This document shows positions 20,524 to 31,839 of a stretch of 64,000 bases of DNA, piece by piece. Positions within the stretch are counted from its first letter, which is position 1. Each line of letters begins with the position of its first letter. The DNA comes from Eudorina sp. 2006-703-Eu-15. Its lineage: Eukaryota; Chlorophyta; Chlorophyceae; Chlamydomonadales; Volvocaceae. Position numbers and translations under genes: made by a program. The notes under the pieces are model-generated. The model ran no database searches, had not been told where the DNA came from, and saw nothing but the letters and a program-made list of their open reading frames with translations. The DNA lies in the NCBI GenBank assembly GCA_003117195.1, contig BDSI01000175.1, positions 49,990 to 113,989 on the forward strand, read 5' to 3'.

Positions 20524-23500
20524 ATGGCTCTGCTTTTCCAGTTGAATAGGAGCCGCGGCCTCCTGGCATTAGTCTCCCAGGTTGCTCAAGGATTTCGCGC
20601 GGTGAGTTCTATCTTATTGAGTCCCATCCTACTTCTTGCACCTGTCCGGGGGCGCTCCCAACCTGGTTGACGGACTGACCGCCTGTTTGCTAGAACCCTC
20701 TTGAAGCACTCGCTGAATAGCCTTCCATGTTGATGATTAGAGCGGGTTTCTTCCCGTGAACGCACAGGTGCCCTGCAACTACATAGAGCGGTGGGACGGC
20801 GACGATGAGCAGTCATCGCGTGTTGCTCGGGATGCTGTGGATGGCGCACCTGAGCTGGAGGGCGCAGGGCAGGAACTGATTGGAGGCTCAGCGGTAGAAT
20901 GCCTTGCTGCAACCCTCAACGGACTGGCCGCTAACCTGGAGGCAGAGGCGGCCAGACTCAGAGCTCAATTCTCCGACACCCTGGCTGCGGAGGTTTCGCC
21001 TGTCCTCACACGGCACGCCATCACCACCAAGAGTCTGCTGCAGCGCCGCGCTGTTGTCTTTGCGCACGCGGCGCAGCGAGCTTTGGGCGCCGATGACCTC
21101 CTGGCGGCCGAAGACTTGGCACTCCAGGCCAAGGAGTTCGCCGCTCTCGCGATGTGCGCGGCCTGTCTGGCCGGTCTGGGGGTGGTGCGGGACTCGGGCC
21201 GCGAGTTGGACTCGGCGATGCAGATGGCGGACAGGGTGGTACGCATGGTGGCTGAGACGGCGGACTCGAAGCCACGGGGCGATCTGGGTCAGCGGGAGGC
21301 CCAGCCATCACCATCACCATCCGACCCAGATGGGGGGAACCTACAGGCATCGGAGGGGATGGTTGCGGCTACGGCACGAGTGGAGACGGCCGTGGACGTG
21401 GCGACACCGGCGGCAGCGATAATGGAAACGGAAGTGATGAAGGCGGCAGCGGAGGTGATGGTGGCAGCGAGGGCGGCAGCGGAACTGGCGACGACGGCGG
21501 CAGCGGAAGCGGCGACGGCGACGACGGCGGCGGCGGCGGCAGCGGAAGCGGCGACGGCGGCGACGGCGGCGGCGGCGGCAGCGGAAGCGGCGACGGCGGC
21601 GACGGCGGCGGCGGCGGAAGCGGAGGCAGCGACGGCGGCGGCAGCGGCGATGGCAAGCGGCAGCCCTGTAATAGTAGCAGCAGCAGCAGCGGCGGCGACC
21701 TGTGATGCGCCAGCAGCGGTCCAGCCGCTTCCTGGCAACAACAGCACACCCGAACGGACACATGCCGAGGAGGCTTCATCGGGAGGCGCTAGGGGGAGCT
21801 GCACAGCTGCTCCTAGCGAGTCGACAGCCGAGCCGGCATATCGGGACCCTAGACCTGGATCTGGATCGGGAACGTTCCCCGCCACGGCTGACATCCGTCT
21901 GGGATCCTGTCCCGCGGAAGCAGCGGCGGGCGAGGCAGCCGCCGGTGCGGCGGATGCATGGATGAGCCCCACCACAGAAGCGAAGGCGACTGCATCAGTC
22001 GACGAGGCCATTCCTGCTGAGCGGCCCGATGACGCGTCCTGCGTCTCCCAGTTAAATGCACGTGTAACACCTCCGGTGAGCTCAGCCGATGGCGTCCGAG
22101 CCAAACCGTCCGACGACAGCACCTCAGCTACTTCCAGGGAGGCTACCTCAGAGGCTGTGAGCGGCAGGCACTCAGCAGCGGAGCCAGCCCGCGAGTCCAA
22201 GCCCGCTGCGGATGGCTTCGCTGGTGTGGACGACGGTCCGCGGGCTTGCGCACCGGGGCGAGTCGCTGTGGACCCAGACGCGGTTGCTGCCGTCGAGGAG
22301 AATCTCGTGCGCCAGTCGAGACCGGAGGTGGGTGATGCCGCAGGGGCATCCGCTCGTCAGGGGAGGAGAAGGCTCTCCGTGGGCTGGATGAGGGGGTGTG
22401 CACGCGGCCGGGTCGCCAACTTGTATGGGGACAGCCCCTCTCACAGTTGGAGGTACTCTCGCAGCTTTGCCGTAGGCAGTTCCCACAGCCCGGGTCATCC
22501 TCGGAGGCGAATCTCGCGCCACAATCCCTGACATCTTTTCTACAACATTGGGTTTCGGGTGTCCTGCAGGAACCTGGCGGCACTGGACCTGCCAGCGGCG
22601 ACGGAAGCGACAGCGGCGGCAGGAGCAGCTCCCGGAAAGGCAGCAGTTGCGGTAATGGCGATGAGCGCGGGGTGGAGCGGCAGGTCCAGTCCGGTGCGGA
22701 TGGCCGGAGCGGGGACAGCCGCCAACACGCCGAGATTGCCGATGTGTCCCCGCGGGCAACGGCTGGAGGCCAAACTGCTCCTCGCGTTCTCGAAACTGGG
22801 GATCTCCATCTCGGCAGGAACGTCATGCTTGCAGCGGTGTCGGCCACTTGCAAGGGGCATGTGCCGCCTGTGGTCCTGCGCCAGGCTATAAATGCGCTCG
22901 TGCAACTGGCGGAGAGCATGAGCCGCCCCCAAGCTGCATCCGCCGCCGCCGCAGCCGCAGCCGCCAACACCAGGAACAACGGCAACTTGGCGGACGCACG
23001 CCTGCGCTGCGCTGCAGTACAGCTTTTGTCGTACCACGTAAGGCAGGCACAGGAGTTGGTGCGCGCCGCCGGTGCGCCGTGTGCGGCGGAGACCTGCGTG
23101 CCGCTCCCGATTACGGGTCCTTTGACACATTTCATCGAGGCCCACTTTGATGAAGGCGGGTTTTACGGCCTCCAGGCCCCGGCGGGCCCCCAGGGGGAGC
23201 TGCTGCGGCTGCTGGCCGCCACTCAGGTCATCCAGTGCCTCTGCGGCGCGCTGGCGGGGCTGGCCAAGGAGGCAGTGGCCAAGATCTCTGGAGGCGGCGG
23301 GGCGCCTCCCCAGGACTCGGGTGCTCAACAGCCGTCACCACAGTCCGCTTCACAGGCGGGGGCAGGGCCCAGCTCACCGTTGGCGGAGGCTGACGCCGCC
23401 GGCGCCGCGGCTGAACCCAACGATTGCGTCCGCAGCATGCTGACCCTGGAGCTGCTGCGGCTGCTGAATTGTCTGACCTCCATCTGCACGAGGCCCGAGC

Positions 23501-26384
23501 TGCCGGAGGGCGCGGCGCACGCCCTGCGGCAGGCATACCTGAGCAGCAGGGCCTTGGAGCATGCAGCCCGAGCGGCGGTGCTGACTGGCCACGCAGCGAG
23601 CGTGGGGCCGTCTGTGGAATTCGACCCGCTTACTCCGGAAGACAAGGCGGAAATGGTCAGAATCGTGTGGCGCATTTTCCGATGTCGGGACACGGCCCGG
23701 AGGCCCCTGGCGGCGTGGGCTGACGCGGTTCTGTCAGGGCACTGCGTCCAGCACTTCCTGCTGCTGCATATCGTCTTGCAGCTGTGCGCGGTGGACGGTG
23801 GTCCCGATTACGGCCTGCCCGCCGCCGCCAGGATGAGGCCGTACCTCGACAGCTACGGCTTGTTGACGGAATGTATTTTGTCAGCCGTCCTGGCCGCCTT
23901 TGCATTCCAATGGTGGTCCACCAATAATGCCCGGCCCTGCTCTGACCGAGCTCTCCGGCTCGTCTGTGAGCGGGCGGCGGCGGTCGCCTGTACCTGCTAC
24001 GGGGCACCTGCGGCGGCGGCGGCGAGGGCGACGACGACGACCCAACGGGGCCAAGTGGCTGAGGAGGAGCGTTGGGAGCCGGGAATGGGCAGCAGCCGGG
24101 AGAATGGGGGCCATGACTTGCCGCGTTTTGAACCGGCGCATGCTGTCACCCTGGCCCTCACCGCCCTGCACTGCGCGGCGGTCCTGGTCCGCAACGGCTC
24201 TGCGGGGGACTGCCTGCAGCTCTGGGCGCCCATCGTCCGGACCGCCCATGCGGCGCTCAGGATTGAGCCCTACGAACCTGAGGGTATGTATCCGCCGCCA
24301 AGCGCATTGGGGCTGCTGGTGGCGGCGCTGCCGCTGCTGTCGCCGCGGGACCAGTCGACAGGTGAGGAGGGGCAGGGAGGATCTGCCAGGGCAGCCGGGC
24401 CGATGTCTTTCCTCCAGAGTTTGATACCCCGTGGGCCATATGACAGACAGGGTAGCGGCATGGGACTTGCGCTATCTAGGCGGCGGTACCCCCGCGCCTT
24501 GTGGGGAGGAGGGTCCTGCCATGTGTACTTGTACCCCTACTTATGTATCGGGCCTGACTATCCTGACCTGTGTCACGCATCCATGCTGGGGGCCTGGAGA
24601 CTTGGACGCTGCATACATCCCCTGGGTCATGGCTAGCATGGGAGGAGGGCGTCGGCCCTGGGAGGGTCGGGGCATCTAGGGTTTCTGGCTGCGGTGTCTC
24701 ATTGGAGCTTGTCTTCGGCAGCTTTGGACATGACGCAGGGGCCAGGAACACAACCAGTGTGTGGCCCCAGGCGATGCAGCTTGTCGGCGATAGTGATGGG
24801 CGCCGCGGTCATCGGTGCAGATGTTAACAACAATCATGTTTGACAGGGCTTGCTGTTAACATGTCTCCCCCGCGGCTTATCCATGTCGCTGACCCCTTCC
24901 TTGGCCATGCGGACGGCGGCTTGTCTGCAGCCCCGGGCGCGGAGCTCGCGGCGGCGCTGGAGGCCGGCTACGTGGGCGGGCTGACGGCCAGCCTCCGCGG
25001 GGCGGCGGAACGGGAGTCCGCCGACGGCGGGGACCCCCGGCAACCCTTCGTACTGCCGCAGCAACTGACGCTGCTGCTTGACGACACCAACGACGGTCTG
25101 TTCAGCCTCCTGGCGTACAGCAAGCTCGCAGACGCTGCGACGCTGGTCACCGAACTTTTCACTGCGCTCGATGTGGCGCTTCAAAAGCAGGTCCAGCGAG
25201 GCTTCGGGAAAGAGATGGAAGTGGCGGCATCATTGGTAGCGGGACCCTTGACGCTGCCGCGCCTTCTGGTCCTCTGGGTGCAGTCGGAGGCGGGTAAGGG
25301 CCCTGCCCTGTGGTCGGAGCGCGCCGACGGCGACATGGGGGCCGGCAGCGTCGGTGCAGCCGCGTCAGAAACGGGGACTGCTGGCGAGGCTGGCCCGGGG
25401 CCCAGCAGCGGCGGCAGCAAAGGTGGCGGCGGCAGTGGCAGCAGAGGCGCGCATGGACCACTCATCCCTGGGGAACAGCTGCTGATGTTGTCGACCTTGG
25501 CCCTGATTCGCTCACTGGCGGTGCTGCGGCGGGTGCTGGACGGTATCAACATCCCCAAGACGACTGACGTTGGTGCGTTTCTGTATCGAACCTGCGACGT
25601 GGCGGCCACGGCCATTTTGACGGCCTCCTGCCTCGTGGACGTGGCGGTCGAAAACTACTTGCGCTGCAGTGCGGGCGGTGCAAATGGGGGCCAGACAGCA
25701 GCAGCAGCAGCGGCAGCACCCGCCAGCAACTCAATCTCGTCCCGCAAGGCGGCGGCAAGTGCCGCGGCGGCAGCGGGCAACCCAGCGGCCACCGCTGCAG
25801 CCAGCTGGGCTCAGCTGCTGCTGGGCCCTCTGGACCTCCCCGGTCTGGTCTGGCAGATGTGCAAGGCGGCCGCGCTTCACGGGCTGCTGAATAACCAGAG
25901 CACCGCGGGGCCGTTGGGTGTCGCGCTGGCCAGGGTGCACAAGGCGTTCCCCAAGCAGTGCCTGTCGGGCCTGCGCAAACTGGACATGACCTGCATGGAG
26001 CACCCGCCGCTGCGACAAGCAGCGAGGGGCGGCACCTCGGCTGACCTGATGCGGCTGGTGGAGCTGTTGACTCATGGCACAGGCATTCCGTGGAGGGCCC
26101 GGCTCTGGGAGCTGCGGCCGATGGCACCCGTCAGTGAGGATGACTACCTGCTGCCGCCGCCGTGCGCGATGGCGGCGGTGCTGCGGCCGCACCTGCCGCT
26201 GCCGTGCGCCAACGCGGGCTGCACCACGCTGCCAGCGAACGACCACGAGTGGCTGCTGAGGCTGGCGGGGGCGCCCGATCGGTTGGGCAGCAGTGGGCAG
26301 GGCGGCAGCAGGGGCGCGACGGACGTGATGTTCTGCAGCGCGGCCTGCAAAAAGCAGCACAGGCGAGCCGAGGGGCGAGCGTGA
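20524..26384 (+). CDS. Large alanine-rich protein with C-terminal MYND-like zinc-finger remnant
   Basis: Four exons: 20524-20601, 20768-22327, 22570-24361, 24847-26384. They are GT-AG with agreeing phases, giving 1655 aa. Exon 1 is MALLFQLNRSRGLLALVSQV followed by QGFRA. Exon 2 holds an alanine-rich repeat (roughly residues 240-330) encoded by GGCGGCGAC-type repeats. The intron ending at 22569 has a clear branch-point-like CCCTGACAT. Exons 3 and 4 encode helical Leu/Ala-rich sequence resembling armadillo/HEAT-like surfaces. The C-terminus has CANAGC about 45 residues before FCSAACKKQHR, the pattern of the last half of a MYND finger; the second Cys pair and final Cys are not evident. Volvocine genomes carry many long MYND-tailed proteins of unknown role, and this looks like one. 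Function is unknown. A broken 5' duplicate lies at 16.6-18.6 kb. Confidence 0.78.
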
Positions 26385-28000
26385 ATGAGCGTGCGCTGGT
26401 CTGTGTGTGGGGTTTATTTGTTTTTACGTATGTTTTGCCTGGAAATCGACCTACGATATGGGCCGATGCGGCGGCCCCGCCCCGCACCATGGAAGACCAG
26501 ACTCGCATGCCAACGGGGATGGGTGGGGTTCCACTGCAGGTTGGGGGCAATGGAGAGCACAGTGGCATGGATTGTGAACAAGGGCAGAGCTGTCACGCAC
26601 AGGCAGGGCTTGTTGATCGTGCTGCTGGGAAGCAGCAGTACTCGACTCTTTCATTTGCAGAGCGCCAGAAATGGTTTAGATAATGATATGTATGCGTTGA
26701 TGGGATGTGTGCCGGGCAGGCAGGTGGCCGCCCATGGTGCGGGGTGGCACATGCATCGTATACCATCAGCTGGACTGGCTACATTCCATTCTGGGCCATG
26801 TAGACGTCTTTGGGCTGCAAGGCTGTCGTACGTACATGTCATGTTTTCAAGTGGGCTCCTCGTACGCTGCACTGCGCTCCGCTGCGCTGCCACGTCTGGG
26901 GATCTGAAAAGGCAACCTGTAGAACTGTATGGAAAATACATTGCGTGGTTCTCCCTTCGAAGACTATTCGGAGGGGTTCCGTTCCGTTTGTTCAGAGGGT
27001 ATAATTTTAGGGAAGGGAATAATAGGGTTGTGGTCAGTCCTGCAGCGAACTCATGCAGGGCCTGGGCGCACAACTGGAAGCTGATGAGAGGTCCACGCAC
27101 TTATTTGCGAACCTCTTAAAGATTATGCTGGTGCCCTTATTTTTTCCGTGTTCGTGGATGGCTGCGTTCAGGAGGAGGAGGAGGAGGAGGACTCCTAGTA
27201 GGGTTGACAGCGAGCGCACATGGGGTTTTATTATTACGAAGCACCGTATCGCACCCCCCAACCATTCTAACTCGCGCGACCTGCCGACGGCCGACAAACC
27301 TCGCCTCATATAAAATTGAGAGTGGTCTTTACATTCAATGGTGTGCCTCAGTTGCAAACTCAAACCTAAAACCAACGAAAGCTGCATGAGTTGGTGTAAC
27401 GGTCAAGCGGCCCCCACAATCCACGAAACCATCAAGAGCTCGGCTCTCCCTAATTCGGCAAGTTCTGTATTACTACATACATACTCATGCAACCATCTCT
27501 GTCGTCAACTTGAGCCGCCGCCAGCAGGCAGGGATTTGACACGCAGTTCGTTTCGACCGCCGTACTCCAAGCTCCCGTTACTCCCGCCGTACCAGGCGGG
27601 ATATTCAACGATCACGTGGACATAATAAGCCAAGCGATAATAAGAAGATACGCAAGCGTGTACCCCGGCTAAATAATCTCCGTCCATCCGCCAACAGTCG
27701 CGACTAAAAAGCACTTTCGGACGACGCAGTTCACTGCGACCGACGATCCTTCAAAATGCAACAGGTTTGTACATGAAACGGTTACTGATGATTTGATTGG
27801 CATGCTGGCTTTGGAGTTCAAATGGAAGAATGTCCGGACACGCACGATTCGCGTACGTCGGACTAATAAGCTGCATACGAATATGTACGACAAATGTATG
27901 TACAATGTAAGGTTGATACATACATACGCCGATCGACACATACAACACCGCCCGCCTCCAACACATAAATAAGTACTTGCACCGCCCAGCTATTTATTGA
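26385..28000. other. Intergenic stretch, lower GC, no gene seen
   Basis: This holds the 3' UTR of the MYND-like gene and then sequence markedly richer in A and T than the rest of the window (about 26.9-28.0 kb). There are short inverted and direct repeats but no open frame with coding character. Confidence 0.45.
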
Positions 28001-28190
28001 CTAATAGCCGTCGCAGTCTCTTCCGCCCTGAAGGCAGGTACTCTTGTCGTAGCCCGGGTTCTTGCAGTAGCTCGAGGTGAAGTCGGCGCAGCGGACCACC
28101 TCGCCGCTGCACGTCCACGCGCCACGATAGATGCACTTGCAGGCTGTGTTGGCGGGCGGAAGCTGCGTGGTAGGTACGGACGTGTTCTGA
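28001..28190 (-). CDS. Possible 3'-terminal exon of a cysteine-rich secreted protein
   Basis: On the minus strand an acceptor (GACCCGTCAG) precedes an open frame of about 62 codons ending in TAG at 28003-28001. It starts NTSVPTTQLPPANTACKC and continues with WTCSGEVVRCADF, SYCKNPGYDKSTC and GGRDCDGY. Eight regularly spaced cysteines after a Thr/Pro-rich linker suggest a small disulfide-bonded C-terminal module of an extracellular protein. It resembles cysteine-rich tails I associate with algal secreted proteins, but I cannot name the family. No upstream exon was found between 28.2 and 28.45 kb. It could be an exon relic. Confidence 0.35.
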
Positions 28191-28469
28191 CGGGTCCGCA
28201 AGCTTTGAGCCTTGGGTTCGGAGCAACGGTGAGTAGTCGAAAGAGCTCGACTATGACATTTTTGTTATCTGCATCGCCTCGCGGTCGAGTACAATAATTA
28301 CTGCTTGCCTCGAGCGTCACAACCGGTTCGTTGTTCTCCTTCGTCATCAGAGTCGGCCCTCTGTTCTCCTGGGTGGGTCAATAGCGTGTTACTCTGATTC
28401 GTCTGTCGCTGCAGTGTTCTTGTGTAGAATGAGCGTTACGCTCCGTCTCGCGTGCCCTCTGTTCCGCAG

Positions 28470-30200
28470 GAGGTTTCGGCGGTGCCGGGTTTCGGCGTAG
28501 GTCTGGTCGGCGGACTGTTGCGCGCACCCTTCGTGGGAGCATCTGTGGGCGGATCCGCTCCCGTTCCGGTGAGGGGGGGGGAGCGCTTGTCTTTCCCGGC
28601 GGGTGGCACCGTCGGATGGCGGCGATCAATTGCCCGGGGGCTATCCGTCATTGCTGCAGGCTGCTACGCCTGGCGGAGTCCTCTCTGCCAGCATCGGGGT
28701 TCCCCCGGTGGCTGGATACGCGGGAACGGGCCTTCCCCCCTGCGGTGGGTGGCCACACCGCTTCCGTGTCGGGGGAATCATCGACGGTCGGCTCTGGTTG
28801 TAGCTGACGCTTGCTGGTAACCGCAGGGTTCCGCTGCCTTCTCTCTACCTCCGGTTGTTCCTGTGGCCCCTTTGGTGCCCAGCTTGGCCGGTGTGCCCTT
28901 CGCTTCCGTGCGAGTTGGCTCGCCTGTTCAGGTACGGTTGCGTACTGTGATGGTTGCAGGGTCGGCTTGTTAAACGACTGTTTTTCGCCCGTTCAGGTGG
29001 TGGCACCCCTGGGGGTTGCCGCTGGGCGTGTAGCCCGGGTAACCGCGCAGCTCCGTCCGGGCTTACCCGCCTCGGCCGCCGAGCAGGAGGTGGTGTACCA
29101 GCAGGGGCTGGAGGCTGCGAACCGGTGGCTCCTGGGGGCCTTAGCTCCCACCACTGTACAGCGCCAGGACGCCGCCGCTGTTGAGTTCCTGGGCTGGCTC
29201 GCTCGCTGCGGCCGGGGTCGTACGTGGGCGGACTGCACACCCGACGATGTACTGGTCTTCATGGTGTCCGCCGCCCAATCACCGGGCGCGTGACGGGGGG
29301 CCTGTGGGGCCCGCCGCTGTCAAGTCTTTCTTGTCGGGGCTCAGCGGCTTCTTTGGCCGGGCGGGCCGTGGTGGCCGCTTCGACGCCTCCACCGGACTGG
29401 GTAACCCTTGTGACTCCGTGTGGGTGGAGGACGTCCGTGTCGTCTATCAGCGCTCGCGGGTGGCGACCGGATACGCAGACGTATCCGCCATCCCCATGAC
29501 GCCTGAGAAGTATCAGGGGTTGGTGCGGTACCTGTGGGGTCTCTTCGGGCCAGCCATTGCACCCCTGGAGCGGTTGGTGCTGCTGCGGGACCTGCTGTGC
29601 GTGCTGTTGCTCTGGCAGACCGCTGTGCGGGGTCATGACGTGGGCAAGCTGGGCCTGGGCGATTTTGTGGATCCCTTCCGGCCCGAGCTGTCCAGCTCCC
29701 AGTTCCCCTTGCCTCCGCCCTGGCAGTGGGGCCCCCCGCTGGCGGGGCCCGTGTTATGTTTCCGCCAGCGGGGCACCAAGACCTACAAACTGGAGCGGGC
29801 ACCTCCCGTCTGGCTGTTGCCGAACCCAGTGGAGCCGGCCTTCTGCCTCCCGCGGACGCTGGCGTACTACATCTGGTGCTGCAACCAGCCCGACGCTCCC
29901 GCAGGAGCGTCGGTCCAAGATCTGCTGTTCCGGCCCCTAACGGCTGACCAGTGGGGCTTCAAGGACGTGGCCCTGCAGAGCGCTAGCCTGGCGGCGCGCC
30001 TCCGCCTGCATTTAAAGTCCGCCGGACTTTACGCGGGTGAGACGGTGCACAGCTTCCGCCGCGGCGCGCTGCAGGCCGCTGAGGCGGCTGGCGAGGGGCC
30101 CGACAACCTCTTGGGCTTTGGGCAGTTGCGCAGCGTCGCCACGCTGGCCCGCTACCTGGACCGGCACCGCCATGAGCGGGACGTGCGGCCCCGCGTCTGA
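28470..30200 (+). mobile_element. Crypton/DIRS-type tyrosine recombinase gene, spliced or frameshifted
   Basis: The C-terminal 300 codons in one frame (about 29300-30200) hold a tyrosine recombinase: first Arg in WQTAVRGHDVGKL, Lys in RQRGTKTYK, the HxxR box as ETVHSFRRGAL, and the Tyr in ATLARYLDRH. The N-terminal core-binding domain (QGLEAANRWLLGAL, VEFLGWLARCGRG, DCTPDDVLVFM) is in another frame and ends at a TGA at 29291-29293. A +1 indel near 29285, or a 58-nt intron 29265-29322 (GTGTCC...TCAAG), would join the two. Upstream Pro/Val/Gly-rich blocks (28470-28568, 28600-28740, about 28829-28928, and from 28997) lie in changing frames separated by GT-AG-like borders. No reverse transcriptase accompanies it, which favours a Crypton or a solo domesticated recombinase over an intact DIRS element. 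Confidence 0.75.
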
Positions 30201-31100
30201 CCCTTTAGTTGCATGCCGGGGTGCTGTATAGGTTCGCCTCTCCGCGGCCGTGCGTTCCTTGCCGTCGCGGGCTGGCGTGTTGGGTGTGTAGGGTGCAACT
30301 GCGGCGGGTGTCCCTGGTGTGATGGGGGGGTGTTGCGTATCTGGTGCTGGCGCATTTCTCGTTGCCGCTTCCTGCTATGCATTGTTGTCTTCATTGGAGC
30401 CTGGTCCTGTGTGTCCTGAGGCATGGTGCTGTTGACATTCCCGGGCCAAACTACACTTGGGCGTGGTGGGTGGGGTGCAGTTTGGTCGGGTCCCTTGTTG
30501 TCTCTACGGGCCTCGAGCGGCGAACATTGTATTTTCTCAATTCGGTGAGAGGAGAATGGGGCACGCTTCTCGTGCGATACGCAATTCACGGGCCGTCGTA
30601 CGTCCGTTGTCCCGAGCATTTGACTGGAGAACTCGTTGGTACTCGGTATGCTATCCCTTTGCATCTTGAAACTTTGATTCAATACATAATGTTGAATTGT
30701 ATTCATCTGGCAAAACAGAAAGGCAAATCTTGGTGTTGGTGGCATCTTGATGTTCAAACATCAGAACACTACGGAAGTTTAATTTAGCACGCGCCGCCCA
30801 TTCCTAATCCAAGTATTCAACATGCGGCACCTGTTGAAACAAACATGAGCGCGAGAGGCGTTGGATGGACGTTGACCTGGGTCCATGGCCGTTTGCACGC
30901 AAGGATTTTTTTCAGCCAAACCAAGGATACCTTGCAATATAGGACAATTAATATGACAAACATTGCGAATTAGTTTAGCGGATAATGAATGTTTTGTCGT
31001 TACCCACGGACACACGGACACACGGACAGGGGCAATCCTAGGGGGCGGGGCCCCCCGAACGCGCTTCGCGCTGGGGCCCCGCCCAATTATTAGTTGCTTG
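30201..31100. other. 3' flank of the recombinase element ending in a GC hairpin
   Basis: No coding exon was recognised. The stretch ends with CGGACACA repeats (31008-31028) and a strong GC-rich inverted repeat at 31043-31084. It may be the 3' end of the mobile element. Confidence 0.4.
31043..31084. repeat. Perfect 12-bp GC inverted repeat (hairpin)
   Basis: GGGCGGGGCCCC at 31043-31054 is the exact reverse complement of GGGGCCCCGCCC at 31073-31084. The loop carries a nested GCGC-TTC-GCGC hairpin. It follows tandem CGGACACA units. Confidence 0.85.
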
Positions 31101-31788
31101 GCTATCTAGGAACAATCTCGCCTGCGCCGGCGTTACGTAGCGAGCGGTTGCAGAGATGCACATGTATGTGGGATGAACGGAAACGACGTTTCACACGACT
31201 ACATACATAGCCATAGGACTCTTGTCTGCGTCGGAGTGTAAGCCAGCGTGACGCGAGCGAGACCTGACCGACCTCGTGGTCGGGGAGGCAACGAAGGCGG
31301 ATGGAGCGAGTGCACGCAATGCATGGTGCACGACTGCATGCGAGAACGCAGTCGGTGAGGAAAGACGAAGGACGCCGCGCGCGTTACAGCGAGGCACACC
31401 ACGCAACGTGTTGCCCCCGCCCGCACACCCACACACCCACCGCTGCCTCCCCGGTAAGTATATTGCAAGTTACCTGGTACGCAAGTACGCACCATACATG
31501 GGCATGCGTGGGTGATTCACTCGGGCGGGTTAGTTCCATCCGCTTCCATCCGCACCCGCCGTTAAACACAAACACACGCAAACACATACACACGCGCGCG
31601 CAAGACCAACGGACCCAGCCGTAAAGACCACGCAGCAGACCGCAGCTTGCCGACAATGCACCAACGAAGCAACACACCGGCACCGGCGTGCGTCACATCC
31701 CTAGCTGGCAACTACCGTCGTCGACCGCCGACCCGCCGCAACATGTGCGCCATCGATGGGGCGGCGAGGCGCGGATCCGTTTGAATGT

Positions 31789-31839
<51 letters not shown>

